This document shows, piece by piece, positions 8,388-16,943 of a stretch of 64,000 nucleotides of DNA (its first letter is position 1; every line of letters starts with the position of its first letter). Location: the NCBI GenBank assembly GCA_016719295.1, contig JADKAF010000002.1, forward strand, positions 141,908 through 205,907, in the 5' to 3' direction. The notes under the pieces were generated by a model. It was not told where the DNA came from. It did not search any database and saw only the letters and a list, made by a program, of their open reading frames with translations. The translations under genes and the position numbers were made by a program. The stretch comes from Planctomycetota bacterium. GTDB taxonomy: Bacteria > Planctomycetota > UBA1135 > JADKAF01.

Positions 8388-9719
8388 CTAGCGGGGCGGG
8401 TGCTCGCTCTCGACCGGCAGCACCTCGAGACGCCCGCCGCGCAGCTCGGAGCGCAAGCGCTCGAGCTCGCGCGTGGCCAGCCGGACGCGCACATGGAAGT
8501 GCTCGCCGAGGTACTCCTCGCCCAGCTTCACGCCGACCTCGCGCAAGACGCTGAGCGCGCGGCCGTCTCCCGCATGCACGCGGAGCACGCATTCCTCCGC
8601 GTCGCGATCGACGATCGCCCCCACCTCGGCCTCGAGCTCCTGGAGCCCCTCGCCGGTGCGCGCGGAGACCGCCACGGTCCGCGCGAAGCGGTTCCGCAGC
8701 ACGGCGAGCTCGAGGCGATCGGTGACGCGGTCGATCTGGTTCAGCACGACGAGCCGCGGGATCGAGCCGAGCTCGAGCTCGCCCAGGACCTGCTCCACGG
8801 CATCGGCTTGCCGCAGCGCCTCGGGACTCCCTGCATCGATCACCTCGAGCAGGAGATCCGCGGAGCGCGCTTCCTCCAGCGTCGCGTGGAAGGAGGCGAC
8901 CAAGTGGTGCGGCAGTTCGCGGACGAAGCCGACGGTATCGGAGAGCAGCACGACGCGGCCATCACCGAGGCGCCACTGGCGCGTACGTGTATCGAGCGTC
9001 GCGAAGAGCTGATCGGCGACGTACTCCTCCGCTCCGGTCAGCCGATTGAGCAGCGTCGACTTGCCCGCGTTGGTGTAGCCGACGAGGCAGATGCGGAAGT
9101 GCCCGCGTCGCGCTTCGCCTTCGCGCTGCCGGCGCTCCTCGATCACCTGAAGCTCGGCGCGGAGGTCGCGGATCTTCTTCTGGATCAGGCGGCGGTCGGT
9201 CTCGAGCTGCGTCTCGCCCGGACCGCGCGCGCCGATCGCGCCTTCGGTTCTCTCGAGGTGCGTCCACATGCGCCGCAGCCGCGGCATCGTGTACTGGAGC
9301 TGCGCGAGCTCGACCTGCGCCTTCGCCTGACGCGTGCGCGCGCGCCGCGCGAAGATGTCGAGGATGAGCTCGCTGCGATCGACGACCCGACGCTCGAGAT
9401 CGCTCTCTAGGTTGCGCACCTGCCCTGGCGAGAGGTCGCAGTCGAAGACGACGAGATCGGCGTCGAGCGCCGCGGCGAGCTCCTTCGCCTCCGCGACCTT
9501 GCCCTTGCCGATGTAGGTGCGCGAATCGGGCTTCTCGCGGCGCTGAACGAGGCCTCCGATGGGCTCGCCCCCCGCGGCTTCGACGAGCGAGCCGATCTCG
9601 GCGAGAGGATCCGCGGTGTCGACCGAGTCCTTCTCGCTGCTCAGGATCACACCGACGAGGAGCGCGCGCTCCTTGGCGTGGGAATCGACGCCCCGAGAAG
9701 TTGAGATGCGTTCTTCCAT
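8388..9719 (-). CDS. hflX: ribosome-associated GTPase HflX
   Basis: A 443-residue GTPase that splits stalled or stressed 70S ribosomes in characterised homologues. The N-terminal HflX domain (~20-195) carries DSRTYIGKGKVAE and the glycine-rich GARGPGETQLETDRR. The G domain follows with G1 GYTNAGKST (~214-222), G3 DTVGFVRELPHHLV and G4 NQID. A C-terminal extension follows, with VGAIVDRDAEECVLRVHAG. It lies 5 bp after the nadB stop on the same strand, so the two are probably cotranscribed. Length and motifs are normal. Confidence 0.95.
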   Translation of the reverse strand: MEERISTSRGVDSHAKERALLVGVILSSEKDSVDTADPLAEIGSLVEAAGGEPIGGLVQRREKPDSRTYIGKGKVAEAKELAAALDADLVVFDCDLSPGQVRNLESDLERRVVDRSELILDIFARRARTRQAKAQVELAQLQYTMPRLRRMWTHLERTEGAIGARGPGETQLETDRRLIQKKIRDLRAELQVIEERRQREGEARRGHFRICLVGYTNAGKSTLLNRLTGAEEYVADQLFATLDTRTRQWRLGDGRVVLLSDTVGFVRELPHHLVASFHATLEEARSADLLLEVIDAGSPEALRQADAVEQVLGELELGSIPRLVVLNQIDRVTDRLELAVLRNRFARTVAVSARTGEGLQELEAEVGAIVDRDAEECVLRVHAGDGRALSVLREVGVKLGEEYLGEHFHVRVRLATRELERLRSELRGGRLEVLPVESEHPPR

Positions 9720-9724
9720 GAAGT

Positions 9725-11446
9725 CTACGTGGTTCTCCCGAACGCGCTCGCGAGCGCGGCAGCCGGCGCGACGCGATGGATCGCGAGGCCGAGGATCGAT
9801 GCGTCTTCACCGGCCGGAGCGCTCGCGCGCATCTCGACGTGATACGGAGCAGGCGCGAGCTGCGGAAAGTCGCTGCGCGCATGCACGCCGCGGGACTCTT
9901 CGCGCTCCATCGCGCCGTGCGCGACCAGCGCCGCGGCGGTGAGCACGTTGGCGACTTCGACCGCGCGCGAGGGCTCCACGGGGGTGCGGAAGAAGTAGCG
10001 CGCCCAAAAGGCGAGGCGCTGACACGCCTCGACCATCAACTCGGGCTCGCGCTCGATGCCGACGTTGCGCCACATCAGCGACTTCAAGGAGTAGAGCATG
10101 TCGTCGAGGTGGAACTCCACGCGCTCGTCTCCGGGCCAGATGAGCGGTCCGCTCGACCGCTCGCGCGCCTCGATCGGACGCCCGGTGACTTGATCCGCCG
10201 CGTGGCGACCCGCGGAGGAGCCCAGCACCAGGCCCTCGAGCAGCGAATTAGAGCCCAGGCGATTCGCGCCGTGCAGACCGCACGAGGCGACCTCGCCGCA
10301 CGCGTAGAGCCGCGCCACGGACGTGCGCCCGAGCAGGTCGACCTTGACGCCACCCACCATGTAGTGCGCGCCGGGACGCACCGGAATCGGATCCTTGCGG
10401 ATGTCGATGTCGAAGTAGCCGCACACGCGCGCGATTCCCGGGAACTGCTCCCGGACGTCGCCGGGCAATCCGCTGAGGTCGAGATAGACGCTCGTGTCCC
10501 GCGTCTCGACCATGCGCCGAAAGATCGCGCGCGAGACGACATCGCGTGGCGAGAGCTCCCCTTCCGGCAGGTCATTCTCGAGGAAACGCACGCCGTCGCG
10601 GTCGATCAGCCGCGCGCCCGCGCCGCGCACGATCTCGGAGATCAGCACGCGGGCCGCACCGGCGATGTAGAGCAGCGTCGGATGGAACTGCACGAGCTCG
10701 GGATCGCGCACGATCGCGCCAGCGCGTAGCGCCATCGCGAGCCCGTCGCCCGTGGCGGACGGAGGGTTCGTCGTCTCGCGGTAGATCTGACCTCCGCCGC
10801 CCGTCGCGAGGATCGTCGCCTCGGCGAGGAAGGAGACCCAGCCGTGCTGCTGCGACCAGGCGAGGACTCCTTGGGCCGCGCCGCTCTCGTCCGTGAGCAC
10901 GTCGACGGCCTGCACGCCTTCGAAGCAGGTGATGCGCGGATGCGCGATCAAGCGCTCCTTCAGCACTCGCTGCACTTCGCGCCCCGTGCGATCGCCGAGC
11001 GCGTGGATGACGCGTGCATGGCTGTGCCCGCCTTCTCGCGAGAGCTCGAGGCCCGTCTCACCGGCATCGAAGCGCGCGCCCCAATGCAAGAGCTGCTCGA
11101 TCGCGCCGCGTCCGCCGCTCACCACCGCGCGCACCGCTGTGGGATCGCAGAGCCCCCCACCGACGGTGAGCGTGTCGGAGATGTGCGCATCGAGCGAGTC
11201 CGCGTCCGACCACACGGCGGCGATGCCGCCGCGGGCCCACGAGGTCGCGGTGAGCTCGAGCTTCTCTTTCGCCAGAACGACGACATCGCGTGACGCGGCC
11301 GCGGCGAGCGCGGCGCTCGCGCCGGCGACGCCGCTGCCGATGACCAGCACATCGCAGCGATAGCTCGGCAACCGTCGGAGATCGAAGCCGACCAGGTGTC
11401 GGGGAAGAGAGACCGGCGCTCCGAGGCCGAGGTGGGGTTCGCTCAT
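9725..11446 (-). CDS. nadB: L-aspartate oxidase
   Basis: FAD enzyme oxidising L-aspartate to iminoaspartate, the first step of de novo NAD synthesis. The 573-residue product has the FAD-binding Rossmann motif (DVLVIGSGVAGASAAL) and the loop SWARGGIAAVW. Further family stretches are ATGGGGQIYRETTNP, the substrate-site region FHPT, PGAHYMVGGVKVDL, and ACGEVASCGLHGANR with SNSLLEG. The C-terminal helical domain of the succinate dehydrogenase/fumarate reductase family is present. The start is placed at 11446 (MSEPHLGLG); the frame stays open 138 bp further upstream, but that part is low-complexity and unlike the family. nadA and nadC are not in the window. Confidence 0.94.
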   Translation of the reverse strand: MSEPHLGLGAPVSLPRHLVGFDLRRLPSYRCDVLVIGSGVAGASAALAAAASRDVVVLAKEKLELTATSWARGGIAAVWSDADSLDAHISDTLTVGGGLCDPTAVRAVVSGGRGAIEQLLHWGARFDAGETGLELSREGGHSHARVIHALGDRTGREVQRVLKERLIAHPRITCFEGVQAVDVLTDESGAAQGVLAWSQQHGWVSFLAEATILATGGGGQIYRETTNPPSATGDGLAMALRAGAIVRDPELVQFHPTLLYIAGAARVLISEIVRGAGARLIDRDGVRFLENDLPEGELSPRDVVSRAIFRRMVETRDTSVYLDLSGLPGDVREQFPGIARVCGYFDIDIRKDPIPVRPGAHYMVGGVKVDLLGRTSVARLYACGEVASCGLHGANRLGSNSLLEGLVLGSSAGRHAADQVTGRPIEARERSSGPLIWPGDERVEFHLDDMLYSLKSLMWRNVGIEREPELMVEACQRLAFWARYFFRTPVEPSRAVEVANVLTAAALVAHGAMEREESRGVHARSDFPQLAPAPYHVEMRASAPAGEDASILGLAIHRVAPAAALASAFGRTT

Positions 11447-11898
11447 GCGGTGCGGCGAGGAAGGTTGCTGCAGCCCGGGGAAAGGGGCGCGGATTCTACT
11501 CGGGTTCGCCGGGAGCACTCGCGGGTCGCTCGCCAGGGGAAGCGGCGCGTGCCCCCCCCACGCTAGGGGCAGGCCCCCCAACAAGCCCTAACAAAAGCCT
11601 TGCTCGGTAAGGGTCCTGTTCGTACCCTCCTGCTCGTTCGCCTTCCGTAAGGCTACGGCGGCTGCTCGCGCAGTCGCTCGGCCCGGCGTGAGGCGGATGC
11701 GCTCGCGCCGCTCCCCCGACGGGGAGCGGAGCGGTGGGAAGGCTGTGCGGCTCGAGCCGAGCTCGGTGCCGGCACAGCTCGATGTGACGGAAGGCGGCGC
11801 GAGTGCGAGCTGCGCGCCGCAGTCCTTCGGGCCCGCCGACGGGCCCCGCCAACTGGCCCCGCCGACGGGTCCCGCCGACGGGGCCCGGGCCCTTCCAG

Positions 11899-11918
11899 AG
11901 GCCCTTTTCAAAGGGCCT
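11899..11918. terminator. short terminator-like hairpin
   Basis: AGGCCCTTT (11899-11907) and AAAGGGCCT (11910-11918) are perfect 9-bp arms with a 2-base centre, followed by TT. The stem is A/T-rich at its tip, unlike the surrounding DNA. It lies between divergent genes, so a role in ending a leader transcript or as a binding site is equally possible. Confidence 0.35.
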
Positions 11919-12019
11919 TTTCGACGGGTCGAGCCAGCGGGACGGCGGGCCCGATCACCTCCCACGCGCGAGCAGCAAGACCCTCTTCCGGCGAGCACAG
12001 GAGCTCGCCGCTCGAGCCT

Positions 12020-12034
12020 GAACTTCGGATGAAC
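12020..12034 (+). promoter_or_regulatory. candidate LexA operator (GAAC-N7-GAAC)
   Basis: GAACTTCGGATGAAC is a direct repeat of GAAC with 7-base spacing. Read on the other strand it is GTTC-N7-GTTC, the LexA box form known from Alphaproteobacteria. It lies just upstream of the ribosome-binding site of the small gene at 12049, which precedes lexA on the same strand. The motif match is exact, but the LexA box of this lineage is unknown. Confidence 0.35.
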
Positions 12035-12048
12035 TTCGGAGGAGATCC

Positions 12049-12489
12049 ATGGCGAGCGCAGTGCTGACTTCGGTTCCGGGACTCCGGGATCCGCTGCTGA
12101 GTTTCCGGCCTCGCACCACCTCGCGGAGCGGTCCCGCTTCCGTGCTCTCGCGCCGCGCGCCCAGCGTCACGCACGCAGGGAGCGCCGGCGCTGTGAGCTT
12201 CGTCGCGTCCAGCGCCACCACCTGCCGACCGGCGCGACGAGAGGCCTCGGCGTCGGCGCAGCTCGCCGGGATCTCCTCCTCTTCTCCTTCTGTGGCGTCT
12301 GCGGCTTCCTTGGCGTCTGCGGCTTCCTTGGCGTCTGGGGCTTCCGCGGCGTCTGGGGCAGCCGCGGCGTCTGGGGCAGCCGCATCTTCGGACACCGCGA
12401 GAGCGCTGATCGGGGGTCCGCACGCGGCGAGCACGCGCGAGACCTTCGCGCTGGTCGCCGCGCTCATCGTGCTGGGGCTCCTCCTGTGA
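12049..12489 (+). CDS. small Ala/Ser-rich protein with C-terminal hydrophobic segment, upstream of lexA
   Basis: I do not recognise this 146-residue protein. In its favour are a strong ribosome-binding site (GGAGG seven bases before ATG 12049) and a C-terminal hydrophobic stretch (FALVAALIVLGLLL) that could be a tail anchor. It lies between a LexA-like site and lexA. Residues ~82-112 are a hexapeptide repeat of the type VASAAS/LASGAS, encoded by five 18-bp DNA repeats. SOS genes next to lexA are often division inhibitors; that is only an analogy, as no LysM, SulA or YneA feature is visible. The open frame could also be a by-product of the repeat, since the opposite strand is open here too. 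Confidence 0.4.
   Translation: MASAVLTSVPGLRDPLLSFRPRTTSRSGPASVLSRRAPSVTHAGSAGAVSFVASSATTCRPARREASASAQLAGISSSSPSVASAASLASAASLASGASAASGAAAASGAAASSDTARALIGGPHAASTRETFALVAALIVLGLLL
12294..12383 (+). repeat. 5 x 18-bp tandem repeat
   Basis: Five consecutive 18-bp units start at 12294, 12312, 12330, 12348 and 12366. The first two are identical (GGCGTCTGCGGCTTCCTT), as are the last two, and the third is intermediate. The array is inside the small plus-strand gene and encodes Ala/Ser-rich hexapeptides there. Confidence 0.85.
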
Positions 12490-12520
12490 GCTGCGCCCCC
12501 TCGGCACGCGGCAGATGGTC

Positions 12521-12601
12521 GTTCGGCGCGCGACGGGAATCCGGCGCGTTCGACGCGCGACTGGCATCCGGCGCGTTCGACGCGCTACTGGCCTCCAGCG
12601 C
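12521..12601 (+). repeat. 3 x 27-bp tandem repeat upstream of lexA
   Basis: Three 27-bp units (12521-12547, 12548-12574, 12575-12601) begin with GTTCG, and a partial fourth follows at 12602. Unit junctions form the hairpin GCGCG-TTCGA-CGCGC. The period is the same as in the trmD tail, but the sequence differs. It lies in the 334-bp gap before lexA, which otherwise shows only the lexA ribosome-binding site. Confidence 0.75.
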
Positions 12602-12823
12602 GTTCGTCGCTATGCTGCTGCACCCGCCTCGGCGTTCCGCGCTGCGCTCGCAGCGCCCTGGATCGTTGCGCTTCCGTCCAGCGCCACGCGCCAGATGCCG
12701 CGGCGGGTCGCTCCTTTTTCCCAGTCTGGGTTGTGCCCCCGATCCTGCGCTTCGCGCGAGCTTCCCTCCGCCACCTGGGAAGCAGCGCGCGCTCCGCGGA
12801 CTGCCCGCCGAGGAGGAGATGCG

Positions 12824-13495
12824 ATGAACGATCTGCGCCTGACACCGAAGCAACTGAGCATCCTGCGTTTCATCCAGGACTATTGCGACGAGCGCGGCAT
12901 GGCCCCGACGCTCGACGAGATCGCCGAGCACTGCGGCGTGAACAAGGTGACCATCCACGGTCACCTCGTCGAACTCCAGAAGAAGGGCGCGGTGCAGCGC
13001 GAGCCGCGCATGGCCCGCTCGATCCGCGTCGTCCAGGCTCCGCCCGAGGCGAAGCGGCAGCGCAACGCGGACGCGCGCGCCAGCGATCCGAGCTCGGGGA
13101 ACGCGCGCAGGGAAGCTTCGCGGACCCTGGTTCCGATCGCCGGCGCCATCGCCGCGGGCCAGCCGATCGAGGCGCTCGAGCGCGAGGAGATGTTCGACCT
13201 GAGCGAGCTGCTACCCGAAGGCCGGGACATGTATCTGCTCGAGGTGCAGGGCGACTCGATGATCGAGGACCAGATCAAGGACGGCGACCTCGTCTTGGTG
13301 GAGCGGCGCAACACGGCGCGGAACGGCGAGATCGTCGTCGCCGTGGTCGAGGGCAATGAAGCCACCCTGAAGCGCTTCTACCGCGAGAAGGACCGCGTCC
13401 GGCTCCAGCCGTCGAACGCAAAGCTCCAGCCGATCTATGCCGACCACGTGGAGATCCGCGGCGTGGTGAGCGCGGTGATCCGGCGTATCCAGTAG
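12824..13495 (+). CDS. lexA: LexA repressor (SOS regulator, self-cleaving)
   Basis: Represses DNA-damage genes and cuts itself when RecA filaments form. The 223-residue protein has an N-terminal winged helix (LTPKQLSILRFIQDYC; recognition helix near NKVTIHGHLVELQKKGAV, ~40-57). The S24 protease domain has the cleavage Ala-Gly at ~106-107 (VPIAGAIAAGQP), Ser ~145 (GDSMIED) and Lys ~183 (EATLKRFYRE). The recognition helix differs from the usual SKNAVHEHLKAL type, so its operator may differ. ATG 12824 is preceded by a perfect AGGAGG. An in-phase upstream extension of ~100 residues is repeat-derived and not used. It converges with speA across a long perfect hairpin. Confidence 0.95.
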   Translation: MNDLRLTPKQLSILRFIQDYCDERGMAPTLDEIAEHCGVNKVTIHGHLVELQKKGAVQREPRMARSIRVVQAPPEAKRQRNADARASDPSSGNARREASRTLVPIAGAIAAGQPIEALEREEMFDLSELLPEGRDMYLLEVQGDSMIEDQIKDGDLVLVERRNTARNGEIVVAVVEGNEATLKRFYREKDRVRLQPSNAKLQPIYADHVEIRGVVSAVIRRIQ

Positions 13496-13555
13496 CTGCG
13501 GGCGCGGAGCGCGATGCGAGCTGGGCGCGGTGCAAACCGAGAGCGAATCGCGAAC

Positions 13556-13600
13556 GCAGCGAGCCTCTCTTCCGCGGGACGCGGAAGAGAGGCTCGCTGC
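13556..13600. terminator. perfect 21-bp-arm hairpin between convergent lexA and speA
   Basis: Arms 13556-13576 and 13580-13600 are perfect inverted repeats of 21 bp with the 3-base loop GGA. Placed between the lexA and speA ends, it probably stops transcription from both sides. Like the hairpin after secDF, it lacks a T-run. Confidence 0.7.
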
Positions 13601-13632
13601 ATTCCAAGCCGTCGAGAGCGCTCGACAGTCGG

Positions 13633-15558
13633 CTAGGACTCGAGGTAGGTGTAGCCCGAGAGCCCTTCTTCGTAGCGGCGGAGCAGACGCCCCCATTCCT
13701 CGGGCGTGATCCGGTCTTCGTCGAGCGCCTCTTCCGCCGCGCTGCGCATGCGCTGCTTCAGCTCGGAGCAGTCGAACTGCACGTAGCCGAGCACCTCGTC
13801 GACGCGATCGCCCTCGACGAGGTGGTGGACGCGATAGCGACCGCGCGCATCGACGTCGACGTGCACGGCGTTCGTATCGCCGAAGAGATTGTGGAGGTCT
13901 CCGAGGATCTCCTGATAGGCGCCGACGAGGAAGATGCCGAGCAGGTAGTCCTCGCCGTTCGTCTCGTGGAGGTCGAGATAGGGCTTCACATCGCGCAGGT
14001 CGACGAAGCGCTCCATCTTGCCGTCGCTGTCACAAGTGATGTCGGCGAGCACTCCGCGGCGGGAGGGTTTCTCCTCCAAGCGATGGATCGGCAGCACGGG
14101 GAAGAGGTGCTGGATCGCCCAGTGGTCCGGCAGCGACTGGAAGACGCTGAAGTTGCAGAAGTAGGTATCGCGCAGGATCTTCTCGAGATCGGTGAGCTCT
14201 TCCGGGACGTAGGTGAGCTCGCGCATGTGCTTCAGGATGCGGTGGCAAGCGCTCCAGTAGATCTCCTCGGCGCGAGCACGGCCCCGAAGATCGATGAGGC
14301 CGACGTTGAAGCGCGTCAGGATCTCCTCGCGGAGCTGGGTGAGATCGTGGAACGCCTCCTGGACGTTCTTCGGCGAGATGCCGGCCGCGATCTCGATCAG
14401 CTCCTGTACCGGCTCACTGTCGCCCTCGGGTGGTGCCGCGCTCTCGCCATTGCCCGGGCGTCGCGAGGTAGGCATGCCCATCGTCCCGACGCCGAGCACG
14501 TTCACGACCAGCACGGCGTGATGCGCGACGAGCGCACGCCCCGACTCGGTGACGATGTCGGGATGCGGGACCTCGTTCTCTTCGCACGCCTGGAGCATCA
14601 TCCAGACGATGTCGTTGGCGTACTCCTGAAGCGTGTAGTTCATCGAGGAGTCGAACGAGGTGCGGGAGCCGTCGTAGTCGACTCCCAGGCCCCCGCCGAC
14701 ATCCAGGATGCGCACGGGCGCGCCCATGCGGTGCAGCTCGACGTAGAGCCGCGCAGCTTCTTTCAGCGCGCGCTTGAAGCTCGTGATCTGGGTGATCTGC
14801 GAGCCCAGATGGAAGTGCAGGAGCTCCAGGCAATCGAGCTTGTCACGCCGACGGAGCTCCTCCACGAGATCCACGATCTCGGAAGCGCCGAGACCGAACT
14901 TCGAACGATCGCCGCCCGAGGCTTCCCACTTGCCGGATCCGCGGGCCGCGAGCTTCGCGCGAACGCCGATGCGAGGGCGGATGCCGAGGCGCTGCGATAC
15001 GTCGAGGATCAGCAGCAGCTCGCTGAACTTCTCGACGACCAGGATCGGGTTGCGGCCGAGACGCGTGGCGAGCAACGCGATCTCGATGTAGGCGACGTCC
15101 TTGTAGCCGTTGCAGATCAGCAGCGCTTGCGGATCGTCGAGGATCGGGATCACCGCGAGCAGCTCGGGCTTGCTCCCGACCTCGAGCCCCATGCCGTACT
15201 TCTTGCCCTCATCGACGAGGGTCTGCACGACTTGGCGCTGCTGGTTCACCTTCACGGGATAGACGCCGCGATAGCGGCCCTTGTACCCGTGCTCGCGAAT
15301 GGCTTCGTTGAACGTGGTCGCGATCTCGCGCACTCGCCGCCTCAAGATGGCGTCGAAGCGGATCAGCACCGGCAGCGCGATGCCCCGCAAGCGCAGGGTA
15401 TCGACGAGCTCTTTCAAGTCGATGGCCGGGCTCTCCCCCGGGCCAGTGCCGTCCGGGGTCACCTCGAGGTGCCCCGCGCCGTTCGCGCGGAAGTACCCCT
15501 TGCCCCAGTGATCGATGCCGTAGAGGTCTATGCTCTCTTGGGTGGTCCAGGCGCTCAA
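13633..15558 (-). CDS. speA: biosynthetic arginine decarboxylase
   Basis: PLP enzyme converting arginine to agmatine for polyamine synthesis. The 641-residue length matches the SpeA family. It shows the opening YGIDHWGKGYFRANGAGHL and the PLP-lysine strand GVYPVKVNQQRQVV. Also present are LDVGGGLGVDYDGS, the substrate-loop region DIVTESGRALVAHHA, and the C-terminal stretch NFSVFQSLPDHWAIQHLFP with PIHRL. It converges with lexA. No agmatinase or agmatine deiminase gene is in the window. The gap to the next gene on the same strand (start 16943) is about 75 bp, so the L,D-transpeptidase gene could be cotranscribed upstream of it. Confidence 0.95.
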   Translation of the reverse strand: MSAWTTQESIDLYGIDHWGKGYFRANGAGHLEVTPDGTGPGESPAIDLKELVDTLRLRGIALPVLIRFDAILRRRVREIATTFNEAIREHGYKGRYRGVYPVKVNQQRQVVQTLVDEGKKYGMGLEVGSKPELLAVIPILDDPQALLICNGYKDVAYIEIALLATRLGRNPILVVEKFSELLLILDVSQRLGIRPRIGVRAKLAARGSGKWEASGGDRSKFGLGASEIVDLVEELRRRDKLDCLELLHFHLGSQITQITSFKRALKEAARLYVELHRMGAPVRILDVGGGLGVDYDGSRTSFDSSMNYTLQEYANDIVWMMLQACEENEVPHPDIVTESGRALVAHHAVLVVNVLGVGTMGMPTSRRPGNGESAAPPEGDSEPVQELIEIAAGISPKNVQEAFHDLTQLREEILTRFNVGLIDLRGRARAEEIYWSACHRILKHMRELTYVPEELTDLEKILRDTYFCNFSVFQSLPDHWAIQHLFPVLPIHRLEEKPSRRGVLADITCDSDGKMERFVDLRDVKPYLDLHETNGEDYLLGIFLVGAYQEILGDLHNLFGDTNAVHVDVDARGRYRVHHLVEGDRVDEVLGYVQFDCSELKQRMRSAAEEALDEDRITPEEWGRLLRRYEEGLSGYTYLES

Positions 15559-15632
15559 TGTCGCTCGACGATCTGCGCGGCCCGCCCCCGCCTGCCCGTG
15601 TCACCGGTCAGGTACGGTCCGCGGCCGCTCGG

Positions 15633-16943
15633 TCAGTGGATCGTGACCTGGGTCCCCTTCGGAGCCACCCAGGCCATCAGCTCGACGATGGCCGCATTGT
15701 ACAGACGAACGCAACCTTCCGAAGCCTCTTCACCGATCGAGCCCTCGTCGTTCGTCCCGTGGATGCCGTAGCCCGTCGCCTTGGGCTGATCGAGGAACCC
15801 GAGCCAGCCTTCGCCGAGCGGGTTCTGAGGATCGGCATAGGCGACTGGACCACGCGGCCCGTGCCAGACGGGACGCTCGATCTTCTCGCCGATCTCGAAG
15901 CTGCCGACGGGTGTCGGCTTGTCCGTCCGCCCGATCGCGCAGCCGTGAACGCGGACCAGGTACTCGCCGCAGTAGACGAGCACCAGGCGCGAGCCGCGGT
16001 AGACCTGGATCGCGAGATCGCCGGCGGGAACCACCAGCTCGCGCCCGGCCTGCACGCGGCCCGGGTCCGCGATGCCGTTCACCCAGGCGAGGAAGTGCGC
16101 ATCGAAGCGCCCCGCCTGGTTCTCCTTGCGGAGGCGCGTGACGAGGCGCACCAGCGGCTCACCGGCGCCGACCTTCGCGCGATTCGTCCAGACCGTCGAG
16201 CGCCGATCGAAGAGCACTGCCTTCTCGGCCTTCTCCAGGCTGGAGGCGAGGCCGCGGACGCGCGCGAAAGCAGGCTGGCCTTGCAAGCTGCGGGCGACCT
16301 GCTCGATCGCCGCCTGAGCGAGACGAACGCCCTCGACTCCAGCGCTGTCCGCGACGCAGCGGTCGACGAGGTCCTGGAGGAAGAGCCGCCCCGAGGGGCT
16401 GTTCGCGAGATCCCCGAGACGCGCGCGCGCTTGGTCGAGCGCAGAGAGCCGCGTCAGGCCACCTTCGCGGAGATCGCAGTGGAGCTTCAGGGCCTCGCCC
16501 TCGATCCTCCAGCTCGCGGGCTCTCCTTCGGCGGCCGCGCGAGCGGCGGCATCGCGCGCGGTGGCGAAGTCGCCGCTCTCGAGCGCTGCGGCAGCGAGGA
16601 AGACGCGGCTGCCGGGGAGACCGACTCCGCGCCCGACCAGCGGAGCGAGGAGGCGCGCCGCCTCGGCGTGCTTGCCCTGGCGGTAGACGGCGAGCGCGGC
16701 ATCGAGCTCGGCGGAGCGCGGCTCTTCGGTCGGCTTGCTTAGAGGCTCGCTACCGCCCGGCGTCAGCTCAGGCGTCACGCTGCTCAGGATCGGCATCACC
16801 GACTCCGGATCCGAGCCCTCGGAGCCCTGACCGCCGGCAGCACCAGCGCCGCTATCCGCCCCAGCTTCGGGCGCGGGCATCCACAGGCGCAACCCGCAGA
16901 TCACCGCCGCCACCAACGTCGCCGCCACCACCCAGTTCTTCAT
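15633..16943 (-). CDS. L,D-transpeptidase (YkuD) with N-terminal anchor
   Basis: Cell-wall enzyme forming 3-3 cross-links or attaching proteins to peptidoglycan. The 436-residue product begins with a signal anchor (NWVVAATLVAAVICGLRLWM), then a Gly/Ala linker and a helical TPR-like middle (ALAVYRQGKHAEAARLLAPL). A LysM-like stretch follows (GRFDAHFLAWVNGIADPGRV to AGRELVVPAG), as is common in this family. The C-terminal YkuD domain carries HGTNDEGSIGEEASEGCVRL with the catalytic Cys and the His/Ser/Gly/Arg pattern. The start at 16943 is chosen because it opens the signal anchor; the frame extends 135 bp further with Cys-rich, unlikely residues. A promoter candidate lies at 17018-17046. Confidence 0.85.
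   Translation of the reverse strand: MKNWVVAATLVAAVICGLRLWMPAPEAGADSGAGAAGGQGSEGSDPESVMPILSSVTPELTPGGSEPLSKPTEEPRSAELDAALAVYRQGKHAEAARLLAPLVGRGVGLPGSRVFLAAAALESGDFATARDAAARAAAEGEPASWRIEGEALKLHCDLREGGLTRLSALDQARARLGDLANSPSGRLFLQDLVDRCVADSAGVEGVRLAQAAIEQVARSLQGQPAFARVRGLASSLEKAEKAVLFDRRSTVWTNRAKVGAGEPLVRLVTRLRKENQAGRFDAHFLAWVNGIADPGRVQAGRELVVPAGDLAIQVYRGSRLVLVYCGEYLVRVHGCAIGRTDKPTPVGSFEIGEKIERPVWHGPRGPVAYADPQNPLGEGWLGFLDQPKATGYGIHGTNDEGSIGEEASEGCVRLYNAAIVELMAWVAPKGTQVTIH

Larger units (their letters stand above)
11447..12048. other. 602-bp gap rich in short hairpins, no convincing gene
   Basis: Between nadB (minus) and the small gene at 12049 (plus). It contains GCTCCCC-CGAC-GGGGAGC near 11710 and three copies of CCCG-CCGA-CGGG at about 11827-11882. 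A 9-bp-arm hairpin lies at 11899-11918 and a LexA-like direct repeat at 12020-12034. Frames that stay open are Arg/Ala/Pro-rich and have no family resemblance. The divergent promoters should lie here, but none was clear. Confidence 0.6.

Noticed and set aside
11588..11998. 136-residue minus-strand open frame between nadB and lexA
   Set aside because: Composed of repeat-derived Gly/Pro/Arg/Ser residues over hairpin clusters; no ribosome-binding site or family likeness.
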